NCBI GenBank assembly: GCA_963814745.1
Contig: CAWFEA010000003.1
Coordinates: forward strand, 62,001 to 126,000
Reading direction: 5' to 3'
Source: CAWBRT01 sp963814745
GTDB lineage: Bacteria > Acidobacteriota > Terriglobia > Terriglobales > Acidobacteriaceae
DNA: 64,000 nt
In this document: positions 18,511-27,434 of the stretch, piece by piece
Layout: each line of letters opens with the position of its first letter
Numbering within the stretch: position 1 is the first letter of the stretch
The notes under the pieces: generated by a model
What the model saw: the letters and a program-made list of their open reading frames with translations, nothing else
Told to the model about the DNA's origin: nothing
Database searches by the model: none
Translations under genes and position numbers: made by a program

Positions 18511-18715
18511 AAGAAGATTTTCCTTTACGAGATGAATGTGTCGCCGAGCGGCAACCCAAGTTTCGCGCTGCCAATGCTCACGGAAGCACAGCTCAAGCCC
18601 AGCCTAATACTTCGTTTCAAAGTGGAGTAACGCCACGCAACCGAAGTGTTCTATCACTTCACTTCAAAGTTCACTCCTTGTCAACTGCTTTTCTGCCCGG
18701 TTGCAAGCCCTATCT
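18511..18715 (-). promoter_or_regulatory. Internal operon leader with palindromic motif shared with importer leader
   Basis: This 205 bp gap between the activase stop and the mhpF start contains GAAGTG-TTCTAT-CACTTC (18643-18660), a 6-bp palindrome with a 6-base spacer. Its half GAAGTGTTCTA recurs at 11303-11313 upstream of the ABC importer. Several additional TTCAAAGT/AAGTGAAGTG words cluster at 18610-18685. It may hold a secondary promoter or operator for mhpFE. Confidence 0.45.
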
Positions 18716-19660
18716 TTATTGATTCATCCGCCTCCGGTGGGCGTACTGGTTCACCATTTCTTTAATCGCCCTCTCCGTCGCAGGGTCCAGCACGGCTTGT
18801 CCTAAAGTATAGTCGCGGCCCAGATACCCGTACTTTGGAATGCCGAGGCGATGGTAGGGCAATACCTCGTAATCCATTGCCGGCAATTGCCGGAGCAGTT
18901 CCATGATCTCGGAAATGTTTTCCACGGAATCATTGAAGCCCGGAATCAGCGGCGTCCGGGCCACGATGGAAAGCCGCGGAAAGGCGGCCGCCAGCCGGCG
19001 CAGGTTACTCAGGATCAAGCTATTGTCAACGCCCGTAAATTCCCGGTGCTTGGCTGCGTCCACGCACTTGACGTCGAAGAAAACCGTATTGCAGAGTTCG
19101 GCGGCATCGCTTAAGAATTGCCAATCGACATGGCCGCAAGTCTCTATCGCCCTGTCGATTCTCCGGCGCTTCGCCTCGCGCAAAAGGGCGAGAGCGAATT
19201 CACTTTGCACGAGCGGTTCACCGCCGCTGATGGTGATGCCTCCGCCCGAACGTCCGTAAAAGACCGCGTCGGCCTCAACCGCCGCCATAACCTCGTCGAC
19301 GCTGCGGAGGGTGCCGAAGACATGCAGCGCTTCGCTGGGGCACGCCGCGATGCAGTCAAAGCAGGCGTCGCAGAGCTGGCGGTTAATTTCGATCTTGCCG
19401 TCTTCCGCCAGAGTGATAGCGCCTGGGGGGCAGGCCTTGAGGCATAAACCACACTCGGCGGCGCCTATGCACTTATGCGCATTCAGGGCCAATTCCGGCA
19501 GCGAACGTTGAGACTCAGGATTACTGCACCAACGGCACCGTAACGGACAGCCATTAAGAAAAACCATGGTACGAATTCCCGGCCCGTCATGCAGCGTGTA
19601 CCGCTGAATGTTGAAGACGTACCCGGATCGTGCCGGATCAAAAGCAACGCTTGCGCCCAT
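18716..19660 (-). CDS. islB: Glycyl radical enzyme activase (radical SAM), isethionate-lyase activating enzyme
   Basis: 314 residues. The radical SAM cluster motif CPLRCRWC is near residue 38 (CxxxCxxC). It is followed by an inserted dicluster ferredoxin-like domain with two CxxCxxCxxxC-type sets (CIGAAECGLCLKAC and CDACFDCIAAC), the hallmark of activases for dehydratase/decarboxylase/C-S lyase-type glycyl radical enzymes rather than PFL. GGEPLVQ is the SAM-binding GGE loop. It installs the glycyl radical on the neighbouring lyase. Its gene begins 64 bp after the lyase stop, so it is surely its dedicated partner. The symbol rests on that partner's assignment. Confidence 0.92.
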   Translation of the reverse strand: MGASVAFDPARSGYVFNIQRYTLHDGPGIRTMVFLNGCPLRCRWCSNPESQRSLPELALNAHKCIGAAECGLCLKACPPGAITLAEDGKIEINRQLCDACFDCIAACPSEALHVFGTLRSVDEVMAAVEADAVFYGRSGGGITISGGEPLVQSEFALALLREAKRRRIDRAIETCGHVDWQFLSDAAELCNTVFFDVKCVDAAKHREFTGVDNSLILSNLRRLAAAFPRLSIVARTPLIPGFNDSVENISEIMELLRQLPAMDYEVLPYHRLGIPKYGYLGRDYTLGQAVLDPATERAIKEMVNQYAHRRRMNQ

Positions 19661-19724
19661 ACTGCTTCCCGGAAGCGTAGAGTTCCGCCGCTGGGCAGAA
19701 CTCTAGCGTCCGGGAATCCCCCTT

Positions 19725-22212
19725 CTAAAACGTTCCGTGCTGCGTTCGCCGGATAATGTCGTCTTGAAGGTCGGGCGACAAATCGACAAAGTAAGCGCTA
19801 TAGCCGGCCACCCGCACCAAAAGGCTGCGGTACTTATCCGGGTCTTTCTGCGCCGCCACCAAGGTGTCTTTGTTAATGATGTTGAACTGCACATGCCACA
19901 GCTTCAGATCGATCCAGGTCCGCAAGAAGGAAACCAGTTTTTGCGTTCCCTCCTCGCCGATGACACAGGAAGGACTGAATTTTATGTTGAGCAGGCGCGC
20001 TGCCCGCTCGCGATGGCTGTAGTTCTTGGTGGTGTAGTTCGAGAGCAGAACCGCCGTCGGTCCATGGGTGTCGGCGCCTTGCGATGCCGACGACCCGTCG
20101 GCTAAGGGGCTATATGCTTTGCGGCCATTGGGCGTGGCACTGACAACTCTGCCGAACGGCACATGCGAGGTGAACGGCACGTACCTCAGATCGAGGTGCA
20201 CCCCCAGCTCGGCGGAATATTTCTCGGTGAATTTGATCGCTTCCAGATCGATGGCCTTGCCGATAGCGTCCGCATAGGCTTCGTTATTGCCGTAACTCGG
20301 AGAATGAAGCAGTAGCTGCCGTACATACTCCTTGCCCTCGAAATTGCAATCCAGGGCCGCGATCAGCTCCGCCATGGACAGCTTCTTGGTCTCAAACACC
20401 AGCTTCTTTACGGCGGCCAGCGAGTCGATGACGGTGCCGTACCCGATAAACTCGAAGTAACCCAAGTCGATGCCACCCTCGATCACCGGAGTGTGCAGGT
20501 CCTTGCAGGTGTCCATGCAAAGGTTATGCAGAGCGGAGGCGAGGGGAGCGGCAAAGTGATTGGGCCGGGAACGAATAATGATGTGTTGCTGGATAAACGC
20601 GTGCTTCAGGAAGTTGGTCTGCTGCGCGCAATAAGCCTTCCAGAACTCGTCAAAGGTGCTAAAACTGCAAGGATCGCCGGTTTCCAGTCCCAGCAGCTCG
20701 TCGCCGTAGATCTTCATCCGGCCGTTGCGCAAAGTCATTTCCAGAGCCGCGGCAAAGTTGATATAGGCGCAAGGGCTGGTATAGGTATCCCGGTTCGGCA
20801 TGCGGGCCTCGGCGCAACCCGAGACCGCATAGTCGTAAGCCTCTTCAAACTTGGCTCCCTTGGAGAGCAGCAGGGGAACGATTTCCTCGTCGTTGATGAG
20901 TTTCGGGAATCCGGAACCTTCCTTGATGGTTTCCGCCACTTCATAGAAGAAGCGCTGCGGCGCCCGCGCATGCATCCGCGCCGCCAGATCCGGATAGTTC
21001 AGCGGGAACTCCCGTTTCGACTTCAGAAAAATATAGGTCAGGTCGTTGGTGGCGTCAGTTCCGCCGGGAGTCTGTCCACCGACGGTCACGGCTTCCCAGT
21101 GCGCATAACCTTCATTGATCGCGCCGCCGGCCGGCGAGATGTATAGATCGATAAACTGCGCCATTGCCACCCACATGCACTCCAGAAGTTCGGTCGCCTT
21201 TTCCTCGGTCAGGCGGCCTTCCGCCACGTCCTTGGCAAAAAAAGGATAGAGATACTGGTCCATGCGGCCGTTGGAAACAATCGTGCCCGTCTTCTGTTCC
21301 ATGCGGGAGAACATCTGGACGAACCATTGCGACTGCACCGCCTCATGAAAAGTGCGGGCCGGATTCTCCGGTACCCAGCGGCAATGCTCGGCAATGAGTT
21401 GCAGTTCCTGACGCCGCGCCGGGTTCGTTTCCCGTGCCGCCATGTCCTCCGCCAATTTGGCGTGGCGGTTGGCCCAGAGAACGATGGCATCGCACAAAAT
21501 GATGACGGCCTGAAGGAACGGCGCCTTTTCCCGGTTGTCGATCGGGCTGAAAGGATCGAGGGCATCGAGTTTGGCCTTGGCCTCGGCCCGGAGTCCCTTG
21601 AACCCTCGCTTCAATACCTTGTCGTAATCGTGTACCCACTGCAAGGTTGAGCGGAAGGATGCGGTCTCGTTGACGATGAACCTGGACTGCCAGTGGATTC
21701 TCAGGATTGCAAGTCAGCTTCTTGGTTTCTTCCGGTAAGGCCTTGGTCAGATCCTCGTGGAAAGTCTTACCCTTCCAGTAAGGAGCGATGTTGTCGATGA
21801 CCGTGCGGGCACCCTTCTCGGAAATGCCAAACGGCGATTCAATCCGCTGCGGCAACTGTTCGACGGCGAGATCGAGAAAGTCGCCATCCAGTTCCGGGTA
21901 AAGAATGCCGTAGCGTCCGGCGCAGCCGGATCTTCCGACCAGTAACTGATGGTCATCAATATAGACGGAGATATTTGCCGCGACATGCATGAGCGCTTTG
22001 GCCCAGCGGAGGGTGAGATGTTCCCCCTCGGTCTGGCGCATGGACTCGGTGAAAAGGGCGGCTCTTTCCACATCGATCGTCGGACGGGTTCCTTTGAACG
22101 AGTTCAGGATGGCAAATACTCTTTCCCGTCCGGTGTAACTCTGAATTCCTTGTTGTTCTTCGAGCACGCGCTGCTCGTGGGGCGATAAGATACAGCATTC
22201 TGCCGTTGCCAT
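19725..22212 (-). CDS. islA: Isethionate sulfite-lyase, glycyl radical enzyme (one-base frameshift)
   Basis: Cleaves the C-S bond of isethionate to acetaldehyde and sulfite. Joining the two frames gives 828 residues. The glycyl radical loop is VRVAGYSAYF (Gly803) and the active-site Cys is in VSGCAEARMP (Cys466, Glu468). Placing Cys466 on Cys468 of the Bilophila enzyme puts Arg187, Gln191, Trp372, Arg676, Phe680 and Gly803 exactly on the recalled sulfonate-pocket and radical positions Arg189, Gln193, Trp374, Arg678, Phe682 and Gly805. The frame break is one extra base in a CC pair at 21695-21696, with conserved sequence on both sides; I treat it as a sequencing indel. The start ATG at 22212 has AAGGAG five bases upstream. 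Close relatives acting on dihydroxypropanesulfonate remain the main alternative. Confidence 0.9.
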
Positions 22213-22228
22213 GTGCACTCCTTGCTTG

Positions 22229-23380
22229 CTAGTAATTCACCTGCAGAACTTTTTCTACGTCCTGTTGGTTCGGTCTTCTGGGGTTGTTGTTGATGAGCCG
22301 CGCGGCTCCCATCGTTGCCTTGGCAAGCGCCGGGATGGCATCGACGGGCACGTTATAGTCGCTGAGTTTATAAGAAATATTGAGATCATCCAGCAGCGTT
22401 TTTACTGCCTTCACGGCAAGCCGGGCGCCTTCCATATCCGGCAACCCGTCGGGATTTTCTCCGAAAGCCCGGGCAATCTCTTTGAATTTTTCGGGAGCGG
22501 CCAGCAGATTGTATTCCATGACCCACGGGCAAATGAACGCCGTCAGCAGGCCATGCGGCAAATGAAAACTGCCGCCAATTGCCAGTGCAATCGCGTGATC
22601 CAAGCCATTCTGCGTGTTGGAAAAAGCCATGCCCGCCATGCAACTGGCGTAGAGCATATTCTGGCGCGCCTGCTGATCGTCTCCGTTGGCATAGGCTTTG
22701 CGGAGATTACGGGCAATCATGCGAATCGCCTGGAGGTTCAGCGTGTCCGTAAAGACCGTCGCCCGGATGCCGGTGAAAGATTCGATGGCGTGAACCAGCG
22801 CGTCCATCCCGGCCCTGGCGGTGATTTGGGGCGGTAGCCCCAGGGTCAATTGCGGATCCAGCATGACACAGCGGGCAGTAAGGTGCGGACTGACGACGGC
22901 TTTTTTCAGGTTGTCGCGATTGTCGGCAAGGACGCTGATGGAGGTCACTTCGCTGCCGGTGCCGGCGGTGGTTGGAATTAGAATCGATGGAACCCCCGGG
23001 CATGGGACCAGATCCATCCCCAGGTAGTCATATACGGTTCCAGGATTGGTCAGCATAACGGAGGTGGCCTTGGCGATATCGAGCGAACTTCCACCGCCAA
23101 TGCCAACGATTACGCTGGGTTGAAAAGCTTTGCCCGCCGCGACACTCTTGGCGACGACCTCAATGCTGGGTTCCGGCTCGACCTCGGCAAAAACCCCAAA
23201 AGGCAGCTGAGCCCGATCGAGGACACGCGTAACCGCATCGAGAAGCCCGGCAGCCTTGACTCCCGGGTCGGTGATGACGAGCACTCTGGATCCCTGGAGG
23301 CGCTTGATCTCGCCAGCCAACTCTTCCAGACACCCAAATCCGTACACAATTCTTTCAACCGTATTGAATGATGAAAACAT
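22229..23380 (-). CDS. Iron-containing alcohol dehydrogenase, probable sulfoacetaldehyde reductase
   Basis: 383 residues, group III Fe-ADH. NAD loop GIGGGSSLDIAKA, the TTAGTGSEVT segment, and metal ligands in GMDALVHAIESF and NGLDHAIALAIGGSFHLPHG (Asp/His/His/His set). It is the first gene of the operon, ending 16 bp before the lyase start. In sulfidogenic bacteria an Fe-ADH (SarD) reduces sulfoacetaldehyde to isethionate for the C-S lyase, which fits this position exactly. An alternative is acetaldehyde reduction to ethanol, disposing of electrons. The enzyme family is certain; the substrate is inference from context. Confidence 0.88.
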   Translation of the reverse strand: MFSSFNTVERIVYGFGCLEELAGEIKRLQGSRVLVITDPGVKAAGLLDAVTRVLDRAQLPFGVFAEVEPEPSIEVVAKSVAAGKAFQPSVIVGIGGGSSLDIAKATSVMLTNPGTVYDYLGMDLVPCPGVPSILIPTTAGTGSEVTSISVLADNRDNLKKAVVSPHLTARCVMLDPQLTLGLPPQITARAGMDALVHAIESFTGIRATVFTDTLNLQAIRMIARNLRKAYANGDDQQARQNMLYASCMAGMAFSNTQNGLDHAIALAIGGSFHLPHGLLTAFICPWVMEYNLLAAPEKFKEIARAFGENPDGLPDMEGARLAVKAVKTLLDDLNISYKLSDYNVPVDAIPALAKATMGAARLINNNPRRPNQQDVEKVLQVNY

Positions 23381-23561
23381 GTTCCCACTCTCGATTACAT
23401 TTTAGGCGCCCGTGTGCAGGCAGTAACTGCCACGAGGTATCGCGCCGGAACGGTTCAGTCCCCATAGCGCTGGTTATCAATGCCGACCCGACTTTCTTAC
23501 CCTGGTGCAAAGCATGGCCGTCGCCAACGCTTCGCTTGCCAGTATTTCACCTTATATATCA

Positions 23562-23577
23562 TGCACTACTTTAGCCA
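23562..23577 (-). promoter_or_regulatory. Candidate sigma-54 (-24/-12) promoter of the islA operon
   Basis: On the minus strand the sequence reads TGGCTAAAGTAGTGCA: TGG, exactly ten bases, then GCA, giving the invariant GG-N10-GC of RpoN promoters with TGGC at -24 and TGC at -12. It deviates from the consensus in the less conserved positions. It lies 182 bp upstream of the first gene, predicting a leader of about 170 nt. A gene for a sigma-54 activator lies immediately upstream. Confidence 0.5.
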
Positions 23578-23682
23578 CCGCGTATGGCGTAAAACATGCA
23601 CGTCGCATGCCATTACCAGGGATGAGCTGCCATCGTGGCGACCCACCTCGGGTGGGAGCGCCGGCTCAGGCTGGCGGTGTCC

Positions 23683-23695
23683 TTGATGACATCAA
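23683..23695. promoter_or_regulatory. Candidate enhancer (UAS) palindrome for the sigma-54 activator
   Basis: TTGATG-A-CATCAA is a perfect 6-bp palindrome around a single central base, about 106 bp upstream of the -24 element. That is the distance at which bacterial enhancer-binding proteins usually bind. It is the best palindrome in the interval, though short. Confidence 0.4.
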
Positions 23696-24095
23696 AGACA
23701 TCTCTCCCTGACTTCGGCGGGATGGAACCCTTGGTTTTGCTTACTCTTGCGCTGATCCGCGCCCCTCTGCTGCTTGCCCTTCAACCCGGGCGGACCAGGG
23801 TCAAATCGGTAACCGTCCGCGCGTCCTTGCGATGCGGACATGGGCGTACTTCGCGAGGGAACGGGTTTTTCTGTCCGAAAATCCTTACATGTCCGGTTTA
23901 GAAGAAACAAGCAGCACCCGTATCCGACTGGGCCGACAACTGGGAATAATATTTATTTCCAACAACTTGCGAAAAAGGTTGGATCGGTTTGGAGATTTGC
24001 TCGCCAATATGTCCGGACCCCCTTACACCGATGAGCGCTTCTTGTCCTGGGTTCCCAACCCCAGCGAAATGACGGGGCGGTTCAGGAGGCGTAAC
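23696..24095. other. Non-coding stretch between enhancer and MITE
   Basis: About 400 bp with only short frames lacking recognisable domains. The word ATGTCCGG occurs at 23888 and 24008 in similar settings. I find no clear promoter or terminator. Confidence 0.35.
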
Positions 24096-24284
24096 AGGTT
24101 GCTGAAAAACTCTTCTCCGATGGTGTCATCCTGAGCGGAAGCGAAGGATCTGCTGTTTGCGCACCCTGAAAATAAAGCAGATCCTTCGATCGCCAGCCCC
24201 AACAAGCCAATAACGGGCTTATCGGGGACCCCGCAAAATCGGCGCGACCTCAGGATGACACTTCAATGAGTTTTTCAGCAGCCT
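24096..24284. repeat. MITE-like element with TCATCCTGAG-type inner repeats
   Basis: Outer inverted repeats: aggttgctgaaaaactc at 24096-24112 and gagtttttcagcagcct at 24268-24284 (16 of 17 complementary). Second pair: ggtgtcatcctgag at 24122-24135 and ctcaggatgacac at 24249-24261. Third pair: cgaaggatctgc at 24142-24153 and gcagatccttcg at 24177-24188. The 189 bp unit has no coding capacity. From memory this family is widespread in Acidobacteria. It sits just downstream of the sigma-54 regulator gene. Confidence 0.8.
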
Positions 24285-24378
24285 GGTAAACCTACACTGA
24301 CGAGCGCCTCTCGATCGTAGATTTACGGAGCGCAAGTACCAGATTTTGTGGCGAGGACCGCAGGGGCGGATGACAAAC

Positions 24379-25800
24379 TTAAGTGTGCTGGTGGCCGTTC
24401 CTGGATAGCTGATATTTGTTCAGCTTCTCATAGAATGTCGCTCTGGAAATGCTCAGGCTCTTGGCGCACCGGGCGATATTCCAACGATTTTCCTCCAGCA
24501 CCGTCAGGAGGAGTATTTTCTCGTTTTCTTCGCGAAGTTGCGAGAGAGACGTCTTGGCGTGGCGAGGACTGAGCGGCTTTGGGACAAATGCCGCGGGAAT
24601 TGGGTTGACGAACTGGGACGGGAGATCGCCGACATCGATAACTCCATCCTTGCACAAGCTCAAGGCCCGCTCGACTACATTCTTAAGTTCCCGCACATTG
24701 CCCGGCCAGCGATAGCTGAGCAGCGCGCTCATCGCGTCTCTCGAACAGGTAACGTGAGCTTGTCCGATGCGGTCGAGGATGTGACGAATCAGGATGGGGA
24801 TGTCTTCTATCCTCTCGCATAAAGCGGGGACGTTAATGGTCATGGCACTGAACCGGTAATACAGGTCTTCCCGGAAGGTGCCACTGCGGAACATATCCTT
24901 AAGGTCGCGGTTAGTGGCTACGACCAGGCGAAAATCCACGCTATGGGGCTTGGTGCTGCCCACCCGGCACACAAGCTTATCTTCCAGAACTCTCAGTACC
25001 TTGGCTTGGGCACTGAGAGGCATGTCGCCGATTTCATCGAGAAACAAAGTCCCTTTGTCGGCGAGTTCAAGGAATCCGATTTTCCCTTCCTTGCGCGCCC
25101 CGGTAAAGGCGCCGGGGGCGTAGCCGAACAACTCCGATTCGACCAGGTCCGGAGGAATCGCGGCGCAGTTAATGCTCACAAAAGGATGGGAGGATCGGGG
25201 ACTTTCCTGGTGCAAAGCGTGGCAAAACAACTCCTTGCCTGTCCCGGTGGGACCCACGATCAGGACCGGCGAATCGCTCTGGGCGTAGTGTTTTACCAGT
25301 TCCTTGGCGCCGACGATGGCCGCGCTTTGTCCGTGGATATTGGCCAGCGAGTACTTGGCGGAAAGGGCGCTGCCAATCTTCAGAGAGTAAAGGTCTACCT
25401 TTTTTTCGAGCTGCACGATCCTCTGCGCAACTTGCTTGAGTTCGTTAGCGTCTCCGAAGAGGGATTGGGAAATTGCGCCCACCACCGTTCCATCCGGCGC
25501 CCTCACGGGCAACCGATTCACCACGATCGTCCGAATTCCGGTTTTGGTGGGCAGTTCACACTTATCACCCATCTCGGCTTGCCCGGACGCCATAACCCGC
25601 CAAAGCCTCGAGTCAGGAATCAAATCCGTGATCAGCTGCCCAATCGCATCCTTGGGGTCAACGCCAAGATATTCGGCATAAGGCTGGTTGATAAAGCGGA
25701 TGATGCAATCGGTGTCGCAGAAGATGAGCCCAGTGGGGATATTCTGGCAAATCAGCTCCGGAATGGTTTTTTCGATCATGGCCAATGCTTGCGACGCCAT
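24379..25800 (-). CDS. Sigma-54-dependent transcriptional activator with PAS domain
   Basis: About 473 residues in three parts. A PAS sensor (residues ~10-120, TGLIFCDTDCIIRFINQPYA) comes first. The AAA+ sigma-54 interaction domain has Walker A GPTGTGKE, the sigma-54 contact loop GAFTGA, Walker B GTLFLDEIG and the arginine-finger region REDLYYRF. A C-terminal Fis-type HTH (NRWNIARCAKSLSISRATFYEKL) follows. I prefer the ATG at 25800 (AGGGA upstream) over a TTG at 25830. There is no receiver domain, so it is probably ligand- or redox-sensed through PAS. Being just upstream of the islA operon and its GG-N10-GC promoter, it is the obvious regulator. Confidence 0.92.
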   Translation of the reverse strand: MASQALAMIEKTIPELICQNIPTGLIFCDTDCIIRFINQPYAEYLGVDPKDAIGQLITDLIPDSRLWRVMASGQAEMGDKCELPTKTGIRTIVVNRLPVRAPDGTVVGAISQSLFGDANELKQVAQRIVQLEKKVDLYSLKIGSALSAKYSLANIHGQSAAIVGAKELVKHYAQSDSPVLIVGPTGTGKELFCHALHQESPRSSHPFVSINCAAIPPDLVESELFGYAPGAFTGARKEGKIGFLELADKGTLFLDEIGDMPLSAQAKVLRVLEDKLVCRVGSTKPHSVDFRLVVATNRDLKDMFRSGTFREDLYYRFSAMTINVPALCERIEDIPILIRHILDRIGQAHVTCSRDAMSALLSYRWPGNVRELKNVVERALSLCKDGVIDVGDLPSQFVNPIPAAFVPKPLSPRHAKTSLSQLREENEKILLLTVLEENRWNIARCAKSLSISRATFYEKLNKYQLSRNGHQHT

Positions 25801-26021
25801 AACATCCCTTTTCTCGCGATACGAAGACAAGCGGTGAAGACTCCAAAGGTGCTGTTCTCTCGTACTTTAACACAGCTTTTGGATACCTCAGTAGGGGGAA
25901 AACCCGGCGGGCAGCTTCCGGTTGCGCTTACTTTCCGCTATTGGAGTGCTTAGTTTCTGAAGTTTTTAATCTAGATTCACCGAGACAGTGCTCAAGGCTG
26001 CCTAACGAAGCTGACTGGAGT

Positions 26022-27128
26022 TCACTTCGTTCGCAATCCCTCTTCCACAGCGACAAACACCCGCTCGAAAAATGTTTCGGGCGAGAACATTTCCGCGGCC
26101 TCAAGCGCATTGCGCGAAAGAAAGTTACCGTAGTCGGAATCGGTGAAGATGCGGTCAATGGCGGCCCGAAGCGCTTCGCTATCCCCCGGCGGCAACAGCA
26201 GCGCGGTCTTGCCGGGTTCCAGGTAGCTCTTGTATTCGTCCCGGCCCAGCACGATGAGCGGCTTGCCGAGTTTGGCCGCGTTGGCGATGACGGTGTGTCC
26301 GCCAGTATGAATATCGTTGGCCGGCAGAGGAATGACAACCATGCGCGCCCCGGCGAGCAGTTCGTCAAAGCGCTGCGGGCTCACCGTCGAGATCTCGACA
26401 TTCGGCGGAATTTCCATCCCGCGAAAATACTCCTTCTGCTTCAGGCAGATGACTGTCCGATATGGTGTTCCAGCCACGGCCCGCAGCAAGCTTCGATAAT
26501 CTTTTACATCCCCGCCGGAAAAGACGTAATCGCCCGCCGAAACCGATGGCAACGATTCCTCGTAGGTGCAAGAGTAGTGAAACGGCACGAAGCAAAACTT
26601 CCCAGGGGGTGCGCGAAGCACCTGGGTAAAACGCTCCGCCTCTTCCTCACTGGCATGAACAAAAATCCGATCGATGGAAGGCAAGGCAATTTTCATCTGC
26701 ATGCGCTTGAGAAACAACTCCAGCGGAGTGGGCGAGGCGGCCCAGGGAAAATCGATCATCACGTGAACGCTGCGGCTGGCCTTGCCCCTGAAAAGCGATT
26801 GCATCAAGGCGAACATCTGGCCGATGTGCTCGGCTCCGGTTACCACTGCGGCAAAATGCCGGCTCTTACGGAACAGCCGCCAGGACCAAAGAAGGCTGCG
26901 CCAGTGGCTGCGATTGGCCCGGGCGCACGCCTCGAACCACCCGTCAAGCAAGACGGTTCTTTCGACCCACACGGGATGAAAATGCTGATGATGGGTGGTG
27001 AGAATAGAAATGCGCGGCGAGCGATTCGGGCGAACCGCCTCGCCCGTTGCCGCGTCGCGGGAGCGTTCGCCGGGCGATGCGTTCTGCTGAACCGCTTTGC
27101 TGAGGTCTGTCATCTTGGCCGCAACCAT
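26022..27128 (-). CDS. Glycosyltransferase, GT-B fold, group 1-like
   Basis: 368 residues. The N-terminal ~45 residues are hydrophilic and variable, followed by ISILTTHHQHFH opening the first Rossmann domain. The C-terminal half carries the donor-site features of GT4-like enzymes: ISTVSPQRFDELLAGARMVV, the acidic/His-rich PANDIHTGGHTVIANAA and LPPGDSEALRAAI. It probably transfers a sugar in surface polysaccharide assembly. It stands alone; ribosome-site quality is poor, so a start at 27113 is possible. Confidence 0.78.
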   Translation of the reverse strand: MVAAKMTDLSKAVQQNASPGERSRDAATGEAVRPNRSPRISILTTHHQHFHPVWVERTVLLDGWFEACARANRSHWRSLLWSWRLFRKSRHFAAVVTGAEHIGQMFALMQSLFRGKASRSVHVMIDFPWAASPTPLELFLKRMQMKIALPSIDRIFVHASEEEAERFTQVLRAPPGKFCFVPFHYSCTYEESLPSVSAGDYVFSGGDVKDYRSLLRAVAGTPYRTVICLKQKEYFRGMEIPPNVEISTVSPQRFDELLAGARMVVIPLPANDIHTGGHTVIANAAKLGKPLIVLGRDEYKSYLEPGKTALLLPPGDSEALRAAIDRIFTDSDYGNFLSRNALEAAEMFSPETFFERVFVAVEEGLRTK

Positions 27129-27434
27129 TGCGCTCGATCAGCTTTTCGGCTCCTAGATTATTGCAGATGGCGCCGCCCGCCGACAGGACAAATGCCGCCG
27201 AAGGTGATAACCGTGCGGGGCGGAGTGTCCACTCTGGAGATGCTTCCGCTTCATGAACACTCATGGCGCAGGCGCAGAACCGTGGCTTCCAGAGCGGATG
27301 CAAAGCGGGTATAGTCCGTAATTAGCACCAGCGGAGCGGGCGTAACCCAGCCGAAGCCTTCGTGTGGTCTTTTGCCAAGGCGGGTAGAATCACCGGCAAA
27401 GATCGAGAATAAGTTCTCTGGAGATAGAGAAGAA

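Noticed and set aside
21343..21720. Two separate shorter glycyl radical proteins, or programmed frameshifting
   Set aside because: Neither half is a known domain unit, and the sequence at the break has no slippery heptamer or stimulatory structure that I can see. It is one base in a CC pair, like the other eleven breaks.
19725..22212. Glycyl radical enzyme as choline TMA-lyase, glycerol or propanediol dehydratase
   Set aside because: The pocket residues and their spacing fit isethionate lyase. The operon lacks cutD-type context or microcompartment shell genes, and CutC-type enzymes normally carry GCVEP rather than GCAEARMP.
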